Below, piece by piece: positions 1 through 7,530 of a stretch of DNA of 64,000 nt; the first letter of the stretch is position 1, and every line of letters begins with the position of its first letter. The notes beneath the pieces are model-generated. The model searched no databases, was not told the DNA's origin, and was given only the letters and a program-made list of their open reading frames with translations. This stretch comes from Streptomyces minutiscleroticus (GTDB lineage: Bacteria > Actinomycetota > Actinomycetes > Streptomycetales > Streptomycetaceae). The translations under genes were made by a program, and so were the position numbers. The stretch is from positions 1-64,000 of the forward strand of contig NZ_BMVU01000015.1 in NCBI RefSeq assembly GCF_014650875.1. The letters run 5' to 3'.

Positions 1-313
1 GGGCGCGCACGGTGGTGGAGTCGACGCTGACCAGGGACAGGTCCACCTCGTCCCGCCGGGCGGCCTGCGCGATCAGTCCCTCCAGCAGGGCCTGGAAGAC
101 ACCCGCGTCGCGCCACTGCCTGAAGCGGTTGTGCACGGTGGGCCAGGCGCCGAACTCGGCCGGCATCTCCCGCCACTGCCCACCGGTCTTGAACCGCCAG
201 ATCACCCCCTCGAACTGCTGCCGCAACCGCTCGGGATACGGACCGAACCGGCCGATCGGCAGATACGACTCGATGAACTCCCACTCAGCGTCGCTCAATT
301 GCACCTGCGTCAT
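1..313 (-). CDS. IS5-family transposase, N-terminal part (cut by window edge)
   Basis: The minus-strand frame starts at the ATG at 311-313 and runs off the window after 104 residues. It begins MTQVQLSDAEWEF and contains an ESYLPIGRFGPYPERLRQ stretch and a GGQWREMP motif, as in the N-terminal helix-turn-helix region of IS5/IS4-type transposases. The last visible residues (SLVSVDSTTVRA) carry the first Asp of the DDE catalytic triad. The rest of the catalytic core lies outside the window, so intactness cannot be judged. It lies immediately downstream of ltaE on the same strand and looks like an insertion at the end of that operon. Confidence 0.85.
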   Translation of the reverse strand, partial: MTQVQLSDAEWEFIESYLPIGRFGPYPERLRQQFEGVIWRFKTGGQWREMPAEFGAWPTVHNRFRQWRDAGVFQALLEGLIAQAARRDEVDLSLVSVDSTTVRA

Positions 314-386
314 GACACCAGATCTACCGGCTCACGCCGTGCCGCGAGACCGGATCCCGCAGATTGATCACAACTGGATACGGTCC
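314..386. mobile_element. Probable end of the IS element next to ltaE
   Basis: The 73 bases between the transposase start and the ltaE stop should hold the terminal inverted repeat of the element. The junction reads CCCTAG, so a CTAG tetranucleotide, a known target of some IS5-group elements, overlaps the ltaE stop codon. Read inward from there the sequence begins GGGACCGTATCCAGTTG, a plausible terminal repeat. The other end is not visible, so the exact boundary is an inference. Confidence 0.4.
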
Positions 387-1457
387 CTAGCGCGCCATCT
401 CCTCCTCGAGGGCGGCGACGAAGCCGTCGACGTCGTCCTCGGTGGTGTCGAAGGAGCACATCCAGCGGACGTCCCCGGCCGCCTCGTCCCAGAAGTAGAA
501 GCGGTAGCGCTTCTGCAGCCGCTCGGCCACGTCGTGCGGGAGCCGGGCGAAGACGGCATTGGCCTGGACCTCGTACAGGATCTCCACGCCATGGACCGCG
601 CGGACGCCCTCGGCCAGGCGCCGGGCCATCTCGTTGGCGTGCCGCGCGTTGCGCAGCCACAGGTCCTTGGCCAGCAGCGCCTCCAGCTGCACGGAGACGA
701 AGCGCATCTTGGAGGCGAGCTGCATCGACGTCTTGCGCAGGTGCTTCAGGTGCCGCACGGCGCCGGGGTTCAGCACGACGACCGCCTCGCCGGACATCGC
801 GCCGTTCTTGGTGCCGCCGAAGGACAGGACGTCGACGCCGACCGCGTTGGTGAAGGCCCGCATCGGGACGTCCAGCGAGGCGGCCGCGTTGGCTATGCGG
901 GCCCCGTCGAGGTGCACCGTCATACCGCGCTCGTGCGCGTGCTCGCAGATCGCGCGGATCTCGTCGGGCGTGTAGACCGTGCCGTACTCGGTGTTCTGGG
1001 TGATCGACACGACCTGCGGCATCGCACGGTGCTCGTCGTCCCAGCCGTACGCCTGCCGGTCGATCAGGTCGGGCGTGAGCTTGCCGTCCGGGGTGGGCAC
1101 GGTGAGCAGCTTGATGCCGGCCACCTGCTCCGGCGCGCCGCCCTCGTCGGTGTTGATGTGCGCGCTCTCCGCGCAGATCACCGCGCCCCAGCGGTCGGTC
1201 AGCGCCTGCAGCGCCACGACGTTGGCGCCGGTGCCGTTGAAGACGGGGAACGCCTCGGCCGTCGCGCCGAAGTGGCTGCGCACGACCTGCTGCAGGTGCC
1301 CGGTGTAGTCGTCCTCGCCGTACGAGACCTGGTGGCCGCCGTTGGCCAGGGCCAGGGCGGCGAGGACCTCGGGGTGCACCCCCGCGTAGTTGTCGCTCGC
1401 GAAGCCGCGGACCTCCGGGTCGTGGTGACGCCGGGCGTCGGTCTTCGGTGGGTTCAC
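387..1457 (-). CDS. ltaE: Low-specificity L-threonine aldolase
   Basis: This 356-residue PLP enzyme cleaves L-threonine or L-allo-threonine to glycine and acetaldehyde in the cytoplasm. The fold-type I signatures are clear: ASDNYAGVHPEV near the N-terminus, an HLDGAR segment with the PLP-pairing Asp (about residue 184) and SFGGTKNG with the Schiff-base Lys (about 217). I chose the GTG at 1457 because it forms a GTGA overlap with the stop of the upstream SDR gene; a GTG at 1475 would add six residues. It is the last gene of the DUF6421-SDR-ltaE operon, and an IS element follows directly. Function is secure at family level; which beta-hydroxy amino acid is used in vivo is unknown. Confidence 0.9.
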   Translation of the reverse strand: MNPPKTDARRHHDPEVRGFASDNYAGVHPEVLAALALANGGHQVSYGEDDYTGHLQQVVRSHFGATAEAFPVFNGTGANVVALQALTDRWGAVICAESAHINTDEGGAPEQVAGIKLLTVPTPDGKLTPDLIDRQAYGWDDEHRAMPQVVSITQNTEYGTVYTPDEIRAICEHAHERGMTVHLDGARIANAAASLDVPMRAFTNAVGVDVLSFGGTKNGAMSGEAVVVLNPGAVRHLKHLRKTSMQLASKMRFVSVQLEALLAKDLWLRNARHANEMARRLAEGVRAVHGVEILYEVQANAVFARLPHDVAERLQKRYRFYFWDEAAGDVRWMCSFDTTEDDVDGFVAALEEEMAR

Positions 1458-2212
1458 GGCTTCTCGGTCAGCCACAGACGGGTTCCGTTCACTTCCGGGG
1501 CGGGCCGCTCCCAGACGCCGACGACGGCCTCGGCGAGGTCCGTGACGTCCGTGAAGCCCGCGAACTTCGCGTGGGGGCGCTCGGCGCGCATCGCGTCGTG
1601 CACCAACGCCTTCACCACCAGGATCGCAGCCGCGGCCCGCGGCCCGTCGTCGCCCCCGTCCTTGCGGAAGGCGTCGGCCAGGGCGAGCGTCCAGGCCTCG
1701 GCGGCGGCCTTGGCGGCGGCGTACGCGGCGTTGCCCGCGGTGGGCCTGCTCGCCCCGGCGGCGCTGACGAGCAGGTAGCGCCCCCGGTCGCTGCGCCGCA
1801 GCCCGTCGAAGAAGGCCAGCGAGGTGTGCTGGACGGTGCGCACCAGCAGCTTCTCCAGCAGGTCCCAGTCGGCGAGGTCGGTGCCGGCGAAGTCGCGGCC
1901 ACCGCGCCAGCCGCCCACGAGGTGGACGAGTCCGTCGACGCGGCCGAGGTCCTCCTCGACGCGGGCCGCCCAGTCGCGGGTGGCCTTCGCGTCGAGCAGG
2001 TCGACCGTGTCACCGGTGACCGTGGCGCCGCCGTGGGCCTGGCGGGCCGCGTCCACGGCCTCCGCCAGCCGTTCGGCGTCGGCGTCCGCGCCGACCACGG
2101 TGGCGCCCGCCCCGGCCAGCCGCAGCAGCACCGCCCTCCCGGCCGGGCCGCCCGCGCCGGCCACCGCGATCACCGCGCCCGCGAGGGGGCCGTCGCCGCC
2201 GTCGTTCACCAT
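1454..2212 (-). CDS. Short-chain dehydrogenase/reductase (SDR)
   Basis: This 252-residue protein has the classical SDR layout: a Rossmann glycine motif GAGGPAG (residues 19-25), a conserved acidic residue after beta-2 and the active-site pair Tyr164-x3-Lys168 (NAAYAAAKAA). Ser150 in LLVSAAG is the expected catalytic serine. I chose the ATG at 2212 because GGGAGG lies 7 bases upstream; a GTG at 2248 forming a GTGA overlap with the DUF6421 stop would add 12 residues. It lies between a DUF6421 gene and ltaE, so it may act on a beta-hydroxy or oxo compound related to threonine aldolase chemistry. That link rests only on position. Confidence 0.85.
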   Translation of the reverse strand: MVNDGGDGPLAGAVIAVAGAGGPAGRAVLLRLAGAGATVVGADADAERLAEAVDAARQAHGGATVTGDTVDLLDAKATRDWAARVEEDLGRVDGLVHLVGGWRGGRDFAGTDLADWDLLEKLLVRTVQHTSLAFFDGLRRSDRGRYLLVSAAGASRPTAGNAAYAAAKAAAEAWTLALADAFRKDGGDDGPRAAAAILVVKALVHDAMRAERPHAKFAGFTDVTDLAEAVVGVWERPAPEVNGTRLWLTEKP

Positions 2213-2244
2213 GGTCGCCTCCCGGGCGTCGTCCGCACGGGCGC

Positions 2245-3630
2245 TCACGCGGCGCTCCGCGCGGTGATCCCCTTCGTGGAGGCGATCACACCCTTCAGCT
2301 TCTTGGCGAGCGCCTCGTAGAACATGCTGAGCGGGAACTCGTCCGGGAGCACGTCGTCCACGAGCTTGCGCGGCGGCAGCGTCAGGTCCAGGGCGTCCGG
2401 GCCCTTGGCCCAGCGGGAGCCCGGGTGCGGGGCGAGGTAGCGGGAGACCAGCTCGTAGCCGGCGAACCAGTGGACGAGCTTCGGGCGGTCGATGCCGTCG
2501 CGGTACAGCTTCTCGATCTCGCCGCAGAGCCGGTTGGTGACCTCGGGGGCGCGTTCCCAGTCGATGCGCAGGGTGTTGTCGGTCCAGCGGACCACGTCGT
2601 GCCGGTGGAGGTAGGCGAAGAGGAGCTGGCCGCCGAGCCCGTCGTAGTTGCGCACGCGCTCGCCGGTGACCGGGAAGCGGAACATCCGGTCGAAGAGCAC
2701 CGCGTACTGCACGTCGCGCCCCTGCGGGACCCCGTCGGCCTCCAGGCGCACCGCCTCGCGGAAGGCGGTGAGGTCGCAGCGCAGCTCCTCCAGGCCGTAC
2801 ATCCAGAACGGCTGCCGCTGCTTGATCATGAACGGGTCGAAGGGCAGGTCGCCGTGGCTGTGGGTGCGGTCGTGGATCATGTCCCAGAGCACGAACGCCT
2901 GCTGGCAGCGGTCCTGGTCGCCGACCATCGCGCGGATGTCGTCGGGCAGGTCGACGCCGAGGAGGTCCACGGCGGCCGCGGTGACGCGGCGGAAGCGCGC
3001 GGCCTCGCGGTCGCAGAAGATGCCGCCCCAGGAGAACCGCTCCGGCGCCTCGCGCACGGCGACGGTCTCCGGGAAGAGGACGGCGGAGTTGGTGTCGTAG
3101 CCGGAGGTGAAGTCCTCGAAGGTGATGCCGCAGAACAGCGGGTTGTCGTAGCGGGTGCGCTCCAGCTCGGCCAGCCAGTGGGGCCAGACCATGCGCAGCA
3201 CGACCGCCTCCAGATTGCGGTCGGGGTTGCCGTTCTGCGTGTACATCGGGAAGACGACCAGGTGCTGCAGGCCGTCCTCGCGGTGCGCGGCGGGCTGGAA
3301 GGCCAGCAGCGAGTCGAGGAAGTCGGGCACCGCGAAGCCCCCGTCCGCCCAGCGGGTCAGGTCCTCCACGAGCGCCCGGTGGTAGGCGGCGTCGTGCGGC
3401 AGCAGGGGCGACAGCCGCTCGACGGCGGCCACGGCCTCGCGCACGGCCTCCCGCACCTCGGCGGCGTCCGGGGCGCCCTCGGCCGCGAGATCGATCGAAC
3501 CGTCCTTGGACTGCCATGGCCGGATCCGCTCCACGGCGTCCTTGAGCACGGGCCACGCCGGGTGCTCGATCACCCTGCTTCCGGGAGAAATCTGTTCCTC
3601 CGTGCGTGACTGCACAAGAATTTCCGTCAT
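2245..3630 (-). CDS. DUF6421 family protein
   Basis: This is a 461-residue soluble protein with no signal peptide or membrane segment. From memory it matches the actinobacterial family DUF6421, whose function I do not know. It is acidic and rich in aromatic residues (WPHWLAELERTRYDNP; SRWAKGPDALDLTLPPRK). The ATG at 3630 is preceded by GGAGG at a good distance, while the longer in-frame ATG at 3705 adds an arginine-rich tail typical of non-coding sequence. It is the first gene of the DUF6421-SDR-ltaE operon, with 32 bases or less to the SDR start. No catalytic motif could be identified. Confidence 0.8.
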   Translation of the reverse strand: MTEILVQSRTEEQISPGSRVIEHPAWPVLKDAVERIRPWQSKDGSIDLAAEGAPDAAEVREAVREAVAAVERLSPLLPHDAAYHRALVEDLTRWADGGFAVPDFLDSLLAFQPAAHREDGLQHLVVFPMYTQNGNPDRNLEAVVLRMVWPHWLAELERTRYDNPLFCGITFEDFTSGYDTNSAVLFPETVAVREAPERFSWGGIFCDREAARFRRVTAAAVDLLGVDLPDDIRAMVGDQDRCQQAFVLWDMIHDRTHSHGDLPFDPFMIKQRQPFWMYGLEELRCDLTAFREAVRLEADGVPQGRDVQYAVLFDRMFRFPVTGERVRNYDGLGGQLLFAYLHRHDVVRWTDNTLRIDWERAPEVTNRLCGEIEKLYRDGIDRPKLVHWFAGYELVSRYLAPHPGSRWAKGPDALDLTLPPRKLVDDVLPDEFPLSMFYEALAKKLKGVIASTKGITARSAA

Positions 3631-4070
3631 GACCCATCCTCCACGGGAGAACCTCGCGTGAGGACACCGTAGGCGTGACCGACTGCCGCCAGCAAGAGGA
3701 AGCACGGGAAATCATCCTGCCCATCTCCACTTGTGCCGGTGTTTTTCCTGTCACCCACCGGTTGGACGGTTGGATTCCCAACATCCTGGGTATCGAGCCG
3801 CCGCTCGGGTCCGCCCCGTCACGCCGCCCCCCGCGGCGCCCGGGGCCGGCGGCCCGGGGACGCCGGGTCAACGCCGGGCGGACTCGCCCACGGCGGAGTG
3901 ATCCGCGCCGGTCGCACGCGGCGCGAACTCCCCGGCGCGAACGCGCCATTCGCCGGATCCGGACCGGTCCTGGGACGGAGCGGGGCCATTAGGCTGCGGG
4001 CTTGCCGCGCGGGTAAGGGACGGGTCGCGCGCGGCGAGCCGAGCCGCCGTCGACGGAAGCGGAGTCAGTC
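3631..4070. other. Intergenic region between divergent operons
   Basis: These 440 bases separate the DUF6421 operon (minus) from the GDPD gene (plus), and no coding frame in them looks real. A short perfect inverted repeat GTTGG-ATTC-CCAAC occurs at 3769-3782, in the half that would hold the DUF6421 promoter. This could be an operator, but no clear -35/-10 pair was identified on either strand. Confidence 0.4.
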
Positions 4071-4754
4071 TTGAACTTCCTCACCATCGGTCATCGCGGA
4101 GTCATGGGTGTCGAACCCGAGAACACCCTGCGTTCCTTCGTCGCCGCCCAGCAGGCGGGCCTCGACGTGATCGAACTCGATCTGCACCTGAGCAAGGACG
4201 GCGCACTCGTGGTCATGCACGACGCCGTCGTGGACCGCACGACGGACGGCACGGGCCCCGTCGCCGAGAAGACCCTTGCCGAGCTGCGCGGTCTCGACGC
4301 GGGCCGGGGCGAGCGCGTCCCCGTCTTCGAGGAGGTCCTGGACGCCGTCGACGCGCCGCTCCAGGCCGAGATCAAGGACGTCACGGCGGCCCGCGCGCTG
4401 GCCGACGTCATGCACCGGCGGGACCTGGTCGGGCGCGTGGAGGTCCTCTCGTTCCACGACGCGGCGCTCGCCGAGATCGCGCGCCTGGTGCCGGGCGTGC
4501 GCACCGCGCTGGTCGCCAGCCGCTACGGCACGGATGTCGTCGAGCGCGCCACGGCGGTCGGCGCGGGCTCCCTGGTGCTCAACATCCGCAGGCTGACGAT
4601 GGAGATCGTCGAGCACGCGCGCAAGGCCGACCTGCGGATCATCGGCTGGGTGGTCAACACGCAGGACCATCTGCGCCTGGTGCGCGCCCTGGGCCTGGAC
4701 GGCGCCACCACGGACTACCCCGAGATCAAGCGCACGGGCCGCTTCACGGCCTGA
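4071..4754 (+). CDS. Glycerophosphodiester phosphodiesterase
   Basis: This 227-residue enzyme should hydrolyse deacylated phospholipids (glycerophosphodiesters) to sn-glycerol 3-phosphate and an alcohol. The GDPD signature is complete: GHRG at residues 7-10, a Glu-x-Asp metal-binding pair in IELDLH (about 35-37) and MHD with the catalytic His about residue 50. There is no signal peptide, so it is a short cytoplasmic GDPD rather than a secreted one. The start is TTG at 4071, with a GGAG-containing site about 8 bases upstream. It converges on the GNAT gene with only six bases between the stops. Confidence 0.92.
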   Translation: MNFLTIGHRGVMGVEPENTLRSFVAAQQAGLDVIELDLHLSKDGALVVMHDAVVDRTTDGTGPVAEKTLAELRGLDAGRGERVPVFEEVLDAVDAPLQAEIKDVTAARALADVMHRRDLVGRVEVLSFHDAALAEIARLVPGVRTALVASRYGTDVVERATAVGAGSLVLNIRRLTMEIVEHARKADLRIIGWVVNTQDHLRLVRALGLDGATTDYPEIKRTGRFTA

Positions 4755-4760
4755 TCCGGG

Positions 4761-5303
4761 TCAGTCCGCCAGCTCCTTCACCAGCAGCTCGAACTCCAGG
4801 TCCGGGCGGAGCGGAACGCCGAAGCGCTCGTCGCCGTACGGGAAGGGCGACATCTGTCCCGTACGGCGGTAACCGCGCCGCTCGTACCAGGCGATCAGGT
4901 CCTCGCGGGCCGAGATCACCGTCATGTGCATCGCGCGCACGCCCCAGGTACGGCGGGCGGTCCGCTCCGCCTCCGCGATGATCGTCCTGCCCAGTCCCGC
5001 GCCCTGCAGGGCGGGGCTGACCGCGAACATCCCGAAGTAGGCGTGGTCGCCGCGGTGCTCCAGCTGGCAGCAGGCGACGATCGCGCCCCCGCGCTCGACC
5101 GTGAGCAGCCGGCTGTCCGGCGCCTCGACGACCGCGCGCACGCCTTCGGGGTCGGTCCGCTGCCCCTCCAGGATGTCCGCCTCGGTGGTCCAGCCCGCCC
5201 GGCTGGCCTCCCCGCGGTACGCCGACTCGATCAGCGCGACGAGCGCGTCCACGTCGGCCTCCGTGGCGTCGCGAAAGATCAGGTCGGTGGCGGCGGTCTC
5301 CAT
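4761..5303 (-). CDS. GNAT family N-acetyltransferase
   Basis: This 180-residue protein has the acetyl-CoA pyrophosphate-binding loop QGAGLG at residues 100-105, preceded by FAVSPALQ and followed by the AEAERTAR helix, the standard GNAT motif A. The C-terminal YERRGYRRTG segment is motif B. The ATG at 5303 has a GGAGAACGCCC ribosome site; the in-frame upstream extension is Arg/Pro-rich and unlikely to be translated. The substrate cannot be told from sequence. Neighbours give no functional hint. Confidence 0.88.
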   Translation of the reverse strand: METAATDLIFRDATEADVDALVALIESAYRGEASRAGWTTEADILEGQRTDPEGVRAVVEAPDSRLLTVERGGAIVACCQLEHRGDHAYFGMFAVSPALQGAGLGRTIIAEAERTARRTWGVRAMHMTVISAREDLIAWYERRGYRRTGQMSPFPYGDERFGVPLRPDLEFELLVKELAD

Positions 5304-5360
5304 GGGCGTTCTCCGGTCTCGGCGCGGCTGGGTGCGCGCTGAGCCTAACCCGCGCCCCTG

Positions 5361-5540
5361 TGCCAGGGCCTGTCGTCGCACTTCCCTTCGTCCCCGGAGG
5401 GCGGGCCCTGCGGCGTCAGGTGCGTGCTCTCGGGGCGCCGGGTGTCGGCCCTCGTACCGGGACGTACTTGGGTCGTCGCCCGGTGCGGCGAGAGGGGGTG
5501 CATGGCGCCGCGGGGCGGAAGGGAGTCCGACGACAGGCAC
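5361..5540. repeat. MITE-like inverted-repeat element
   Basis: A left arm at 5369-5389 (cctgtcgtcgcacttccctt) and a right arm at 5518-5537 (gaagggagtccgacgacagg) form near-perfect terminal inverted repeats about 20 bp long around a non-coding core of about 130 bp. The element sits between the GNAT and VOC genes and ends 20 bases before the VOC start. From memory, elements with CCTGTCGTC/GACGACAGG ends are scattered through Streptomyces genomes, consistent with a non-autonomous miniature element. Confidence 0.6.
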
Positions 5541-5557
5541 TAGTAGGGTGCGACCGC

Positions 5558-5944
5558 ATGGTTCACGTACTGAGCAGCCGCGTCCTGCTGCGGCCCACCG
5601 ATCCCGAGCGGTCCCGCGCCTTCTACGGCGAGCAGCTGGGACTCGCCGTCTACCGCGAGTTCGGCACCGGGCCCGAACGCGGCACCGTCTACTTCCTCGG
5701 CGGCGGCTTCCTGGAGGTCTCGGGCCGCGCGCAGGAGCCGCCGTCGCCCGCGGTGAGGCTGTGGATCCAGGTGGCGGACGCGCACGCGGCGCACGAGGAG
5801 CTGCTGGAGCGCGGGGTCACCGTGAAGCGGCCGCCGGTCAGGGAGCCGTGGGGGCTGGTCGAGATGTGGATCACCGACCCGGACGGCACGGAGATCGCCG
5901 TCGTGGAGGTGCCGGAGGACCACCCGCTGCGCTGCCGGCCCTGA
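5558..5944 (+). CDS. VOC (glyoxalase/bleomycin-resistance fold) protein
   Basis: This 128-residue protein has one vicinal-oxygen-chelate module. The N-terminal half reads SRAFYGEQLGLAVYREFG and the C-terminal half ends GLVEMWITDPDGTEIAVVEV, with a metal-type Glu in the last strand. It may be a metal-dependent dioxygenase, glyoxalase or ligand-binding protein; the sequence does not decide. The ATG at 5558 gives the usual VOC length. A MITE-like element lies immediately upstream and may supply or disturb the leader. Confidence 0.85.
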   Translation: MVHVLSSRVLLRPTDPERSRAFYGEQLGLAVYREFGTGPERGTVYFLGGGFLEVSGRAQEPPSPAVRLWIQVADAHAAHEELLERGVTVKRPPVREPWGLVEMWITDPDGTEIAVVEVPEDHPLRCRP

Positions 5945-5964
5945 GGCGGACGCGTGGGAAGCGG

Positions 5965-6001
5965 GGCCCGCCCCGTGCCTGTGCGGCGCACGGGGCGGGC
6001 C
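5965..6001. terminator. Bidirectional hairpin terminator
   Basis: Perfect 14-bp arms (GGCCCGCCCCGTGC at 5965-5978 and its complement at 5988-6001) flank a 9-base loop between the convergent VOC genes ending at 5944 and 6020. Confidence 0.75.
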
Positions 6002-6019
6002 GGGACGGGCGTCGCCGCG

Positions 6020-6394
6020 TCAGGCGCGGCAGAGGCAGAAGGGGTGGCCCGCCGGGTCCGCGTACACGCGGAAGTCGCGCTCGCCGCCGTCGTCGTCCAG
6101 GTCGAGCGGCGTGGCGCCCAGGGCGAGCACCTCGGCCTGCGCGGCCTCGATGTCGGTCACGAGGAGGTCGAGGTGGGCCTGTTGCGAGTTCCGGTCGGCC
6201 CGCGGCCACTCCGGCGGGCGGTGGTCCGGGACGCGCTGGAAGGAGATGCGGTGGCCACCGGGCGCGTTCAGGTTGTACCACTCCTCGCCGTCGCCCTCCT
6301 TGACCTCTCCGCCCAGCACACCCGCGTAGAAGCGGGCCAGGGCCTCGGGGTCGGGGCAGTCCAGGACGGTGCAGCAGTACTCGGCGACGGGCAT
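6020..6394 (-). CDS. VOC family protein
   Basis: This 124-residue protein begins MPVAEYCCTVLDCPDPEALA and carries LARFYAGVLGGEV, HLDLLVTDIEAAQAEV and a final DPAGHPFCLCRA. It belongs to the actinobacterial VOC group often annotated as glyoxalase-like. The pattern of QAHLDLLV with a C-terminal AGHPFC is typical of the family. It is 34 bases downstream of the LLM oxidoreductase on the same strand, so co-transcription is likely. Substrate unknown. Confidence 0.88.
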   Translation of the reverse strand: MPVAEYCCTVLDCPDPEALARFYAGVLGGEVKEGDGEEWYNLNAPGGHRISFQRVPDHRPPEWPRADRNSQQAHLDLLVTDIEAAQAEVLALGATPLDLDDDGGERDFRVYADPAGHPFCLCRA

Positions 6395-6428
6395 GTCCGG
6401 TCCTTTCGTCAGGTCAGACGCGGTGCGT

Positions 6429-7394
6429 TCAGAGGTTCTTCAGCTCGGGCAGGAGCTTGTGCTGCGCCCACTCGATGAAGGGCAGCTGGTGGTCGCCGCC
6501 GACCTGGACGAGGGCGATCTCCGTGAACCCGGCCTCCGCGTACGGGCGGACGGCCTCGACGAAGGTCTCGACGTCGTCGCCGCACGGGATGGACTCGGCG
6601 ACGTCCTCGGGGCGGACGAACCGGGTGGCGGCGGCGAAGCCCTCCGGGTTGGGCAGCTCGGCGTTGACGGGCCAGCCGCCGGCGAACCAGCGGAACTGCT
6701 CGTGCGCGCGGGCGATCGCGGCGTCCCGGTCGGGGTCGTAGCAGACGGGGATCTGGCCCACCCGCGGCTTGCCGGCGCCGCCGTGCCGCTCGAAGGCCTC
6801 GATCAGCTCGCTCCTGGGCTCGGTGGCGATGACCAGGTCGGCCAGGCGGCCCGCGATCTCGCAGGAGGACGGCCCCGAGACGGCGATGCCGATGGGCGGG
6901 GCCTGCTCCGGCAGGTCGTACAGCTTGGCGTTCTCGACGTCGAAGTGCGCGCCGTGGTGGTTGACGCTCTTCCCGGAGAAGAGGTCGCGGATGATCTCCA
7001 CGGCCTCCACCAGCATCTCCTGGCGGACGTGCGCGGCGGGCCAGCCCTCGCCGACCACGTGCTCGTTGAGGCGCTCGCCGGAGCCGAGGCCGAGCCGGAA
7101 GCGGCCCTGCGAGAGCAGTTGCACGGTGGCCGCCTTCTGCGCCACGACCGCCGGGTGGTAGCGGACCGTCGGGCAGGTCACGTACGTCATCAGCGGGATC
7201 GTGGAGGTGGCCTGCGCGGCGGCGCCGAGGACGCTCCACGCGTAGGGGGCGTGGCCCTGCTCGTCGAGCCAGGGGAAGTAGTGGTCGGAGGTGACGGAGA
7301 AGTCGAACCCGGCCCGCTCCGCGGCCACCACGTGCTCCACGAGCTCCCGGGGGCCCGCCTGTTCGGTCATCATCGTGTATCCGATTTGCGCCAT
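6429..7394 (-). CDS. LLM-class F420-dependent oxidoreductase (G6PDH-like subgroup)
   Basis: This 321-residue protein is a luciferase-like TIM barrel. Hallmarks are AERAGFDFSVTSDHYFPWL, TTYVTCPT-like text, RFRLGLGSGERLNEHV and a C-terminal VGGDHQLPFIEW. It resembles the F420-dependent glucose-6-phosphate dehydrogenase subgroup, in which the deazaflavin cofactor replaces FMN; the true substrate of Streptomyces members is generally not known. The ATG at 7394 has AAGGGA upstream and is preferred over a GTG at 7415. It probably forms an operon with the VOC gene downstream. Confidence 0.88.
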   Translation of the reverse strand: MAQIGYTMMTEQAGPRELVEHVVAAERAGFDFSVTSDHYFPWLDEQGHAPYAWSVLGAAAQATSTIPLMTYVTCPTVRYHPAVVAQKAATVQLLSQGRFRLGLGSGERLNEHVVGEGWPAAHVRQEMLVEAVEIIRDLFSGKSVNHHGAHFDVENAKLYDLPEQAPPIGIAVSGPSSCEIAGRLADLVIATEPRSELIEAFERHGGAGKPRVGQIPVCYDPDRDAAIARAHEQFRWFAGGWPVNAELPNPEGFAAATRFVRPEDVAESIPCGDDVETFVEAVRPYAEAGFTEIALVQVGGDHQLPFIEWAQHKLLPELKNL

Positions 7395-7530
7395 GCGTCC
7401 CTTGTAGCCGCTCACCGGTGGGCAAAACGTGCACGGCGGACCACGCCGGTCGCACGGGTGCCCCCTGCACGCGGCTCCACTCCTCCGGGACGCGCGGGAC
7501 CCCGGGCCCGACCGCAGCCGGCCGGCCGGC

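Noticed and set aside
1454..3949. Minus-strand 831-codon frame seeming to fuse an Arg-rich domain to the SDR
   Set aside because: Only the last 252 codons are SDR-like; the rest is antisense or out of frame to the DUF6421 gene, which has a good ribosome site and ends just before the SDR start.
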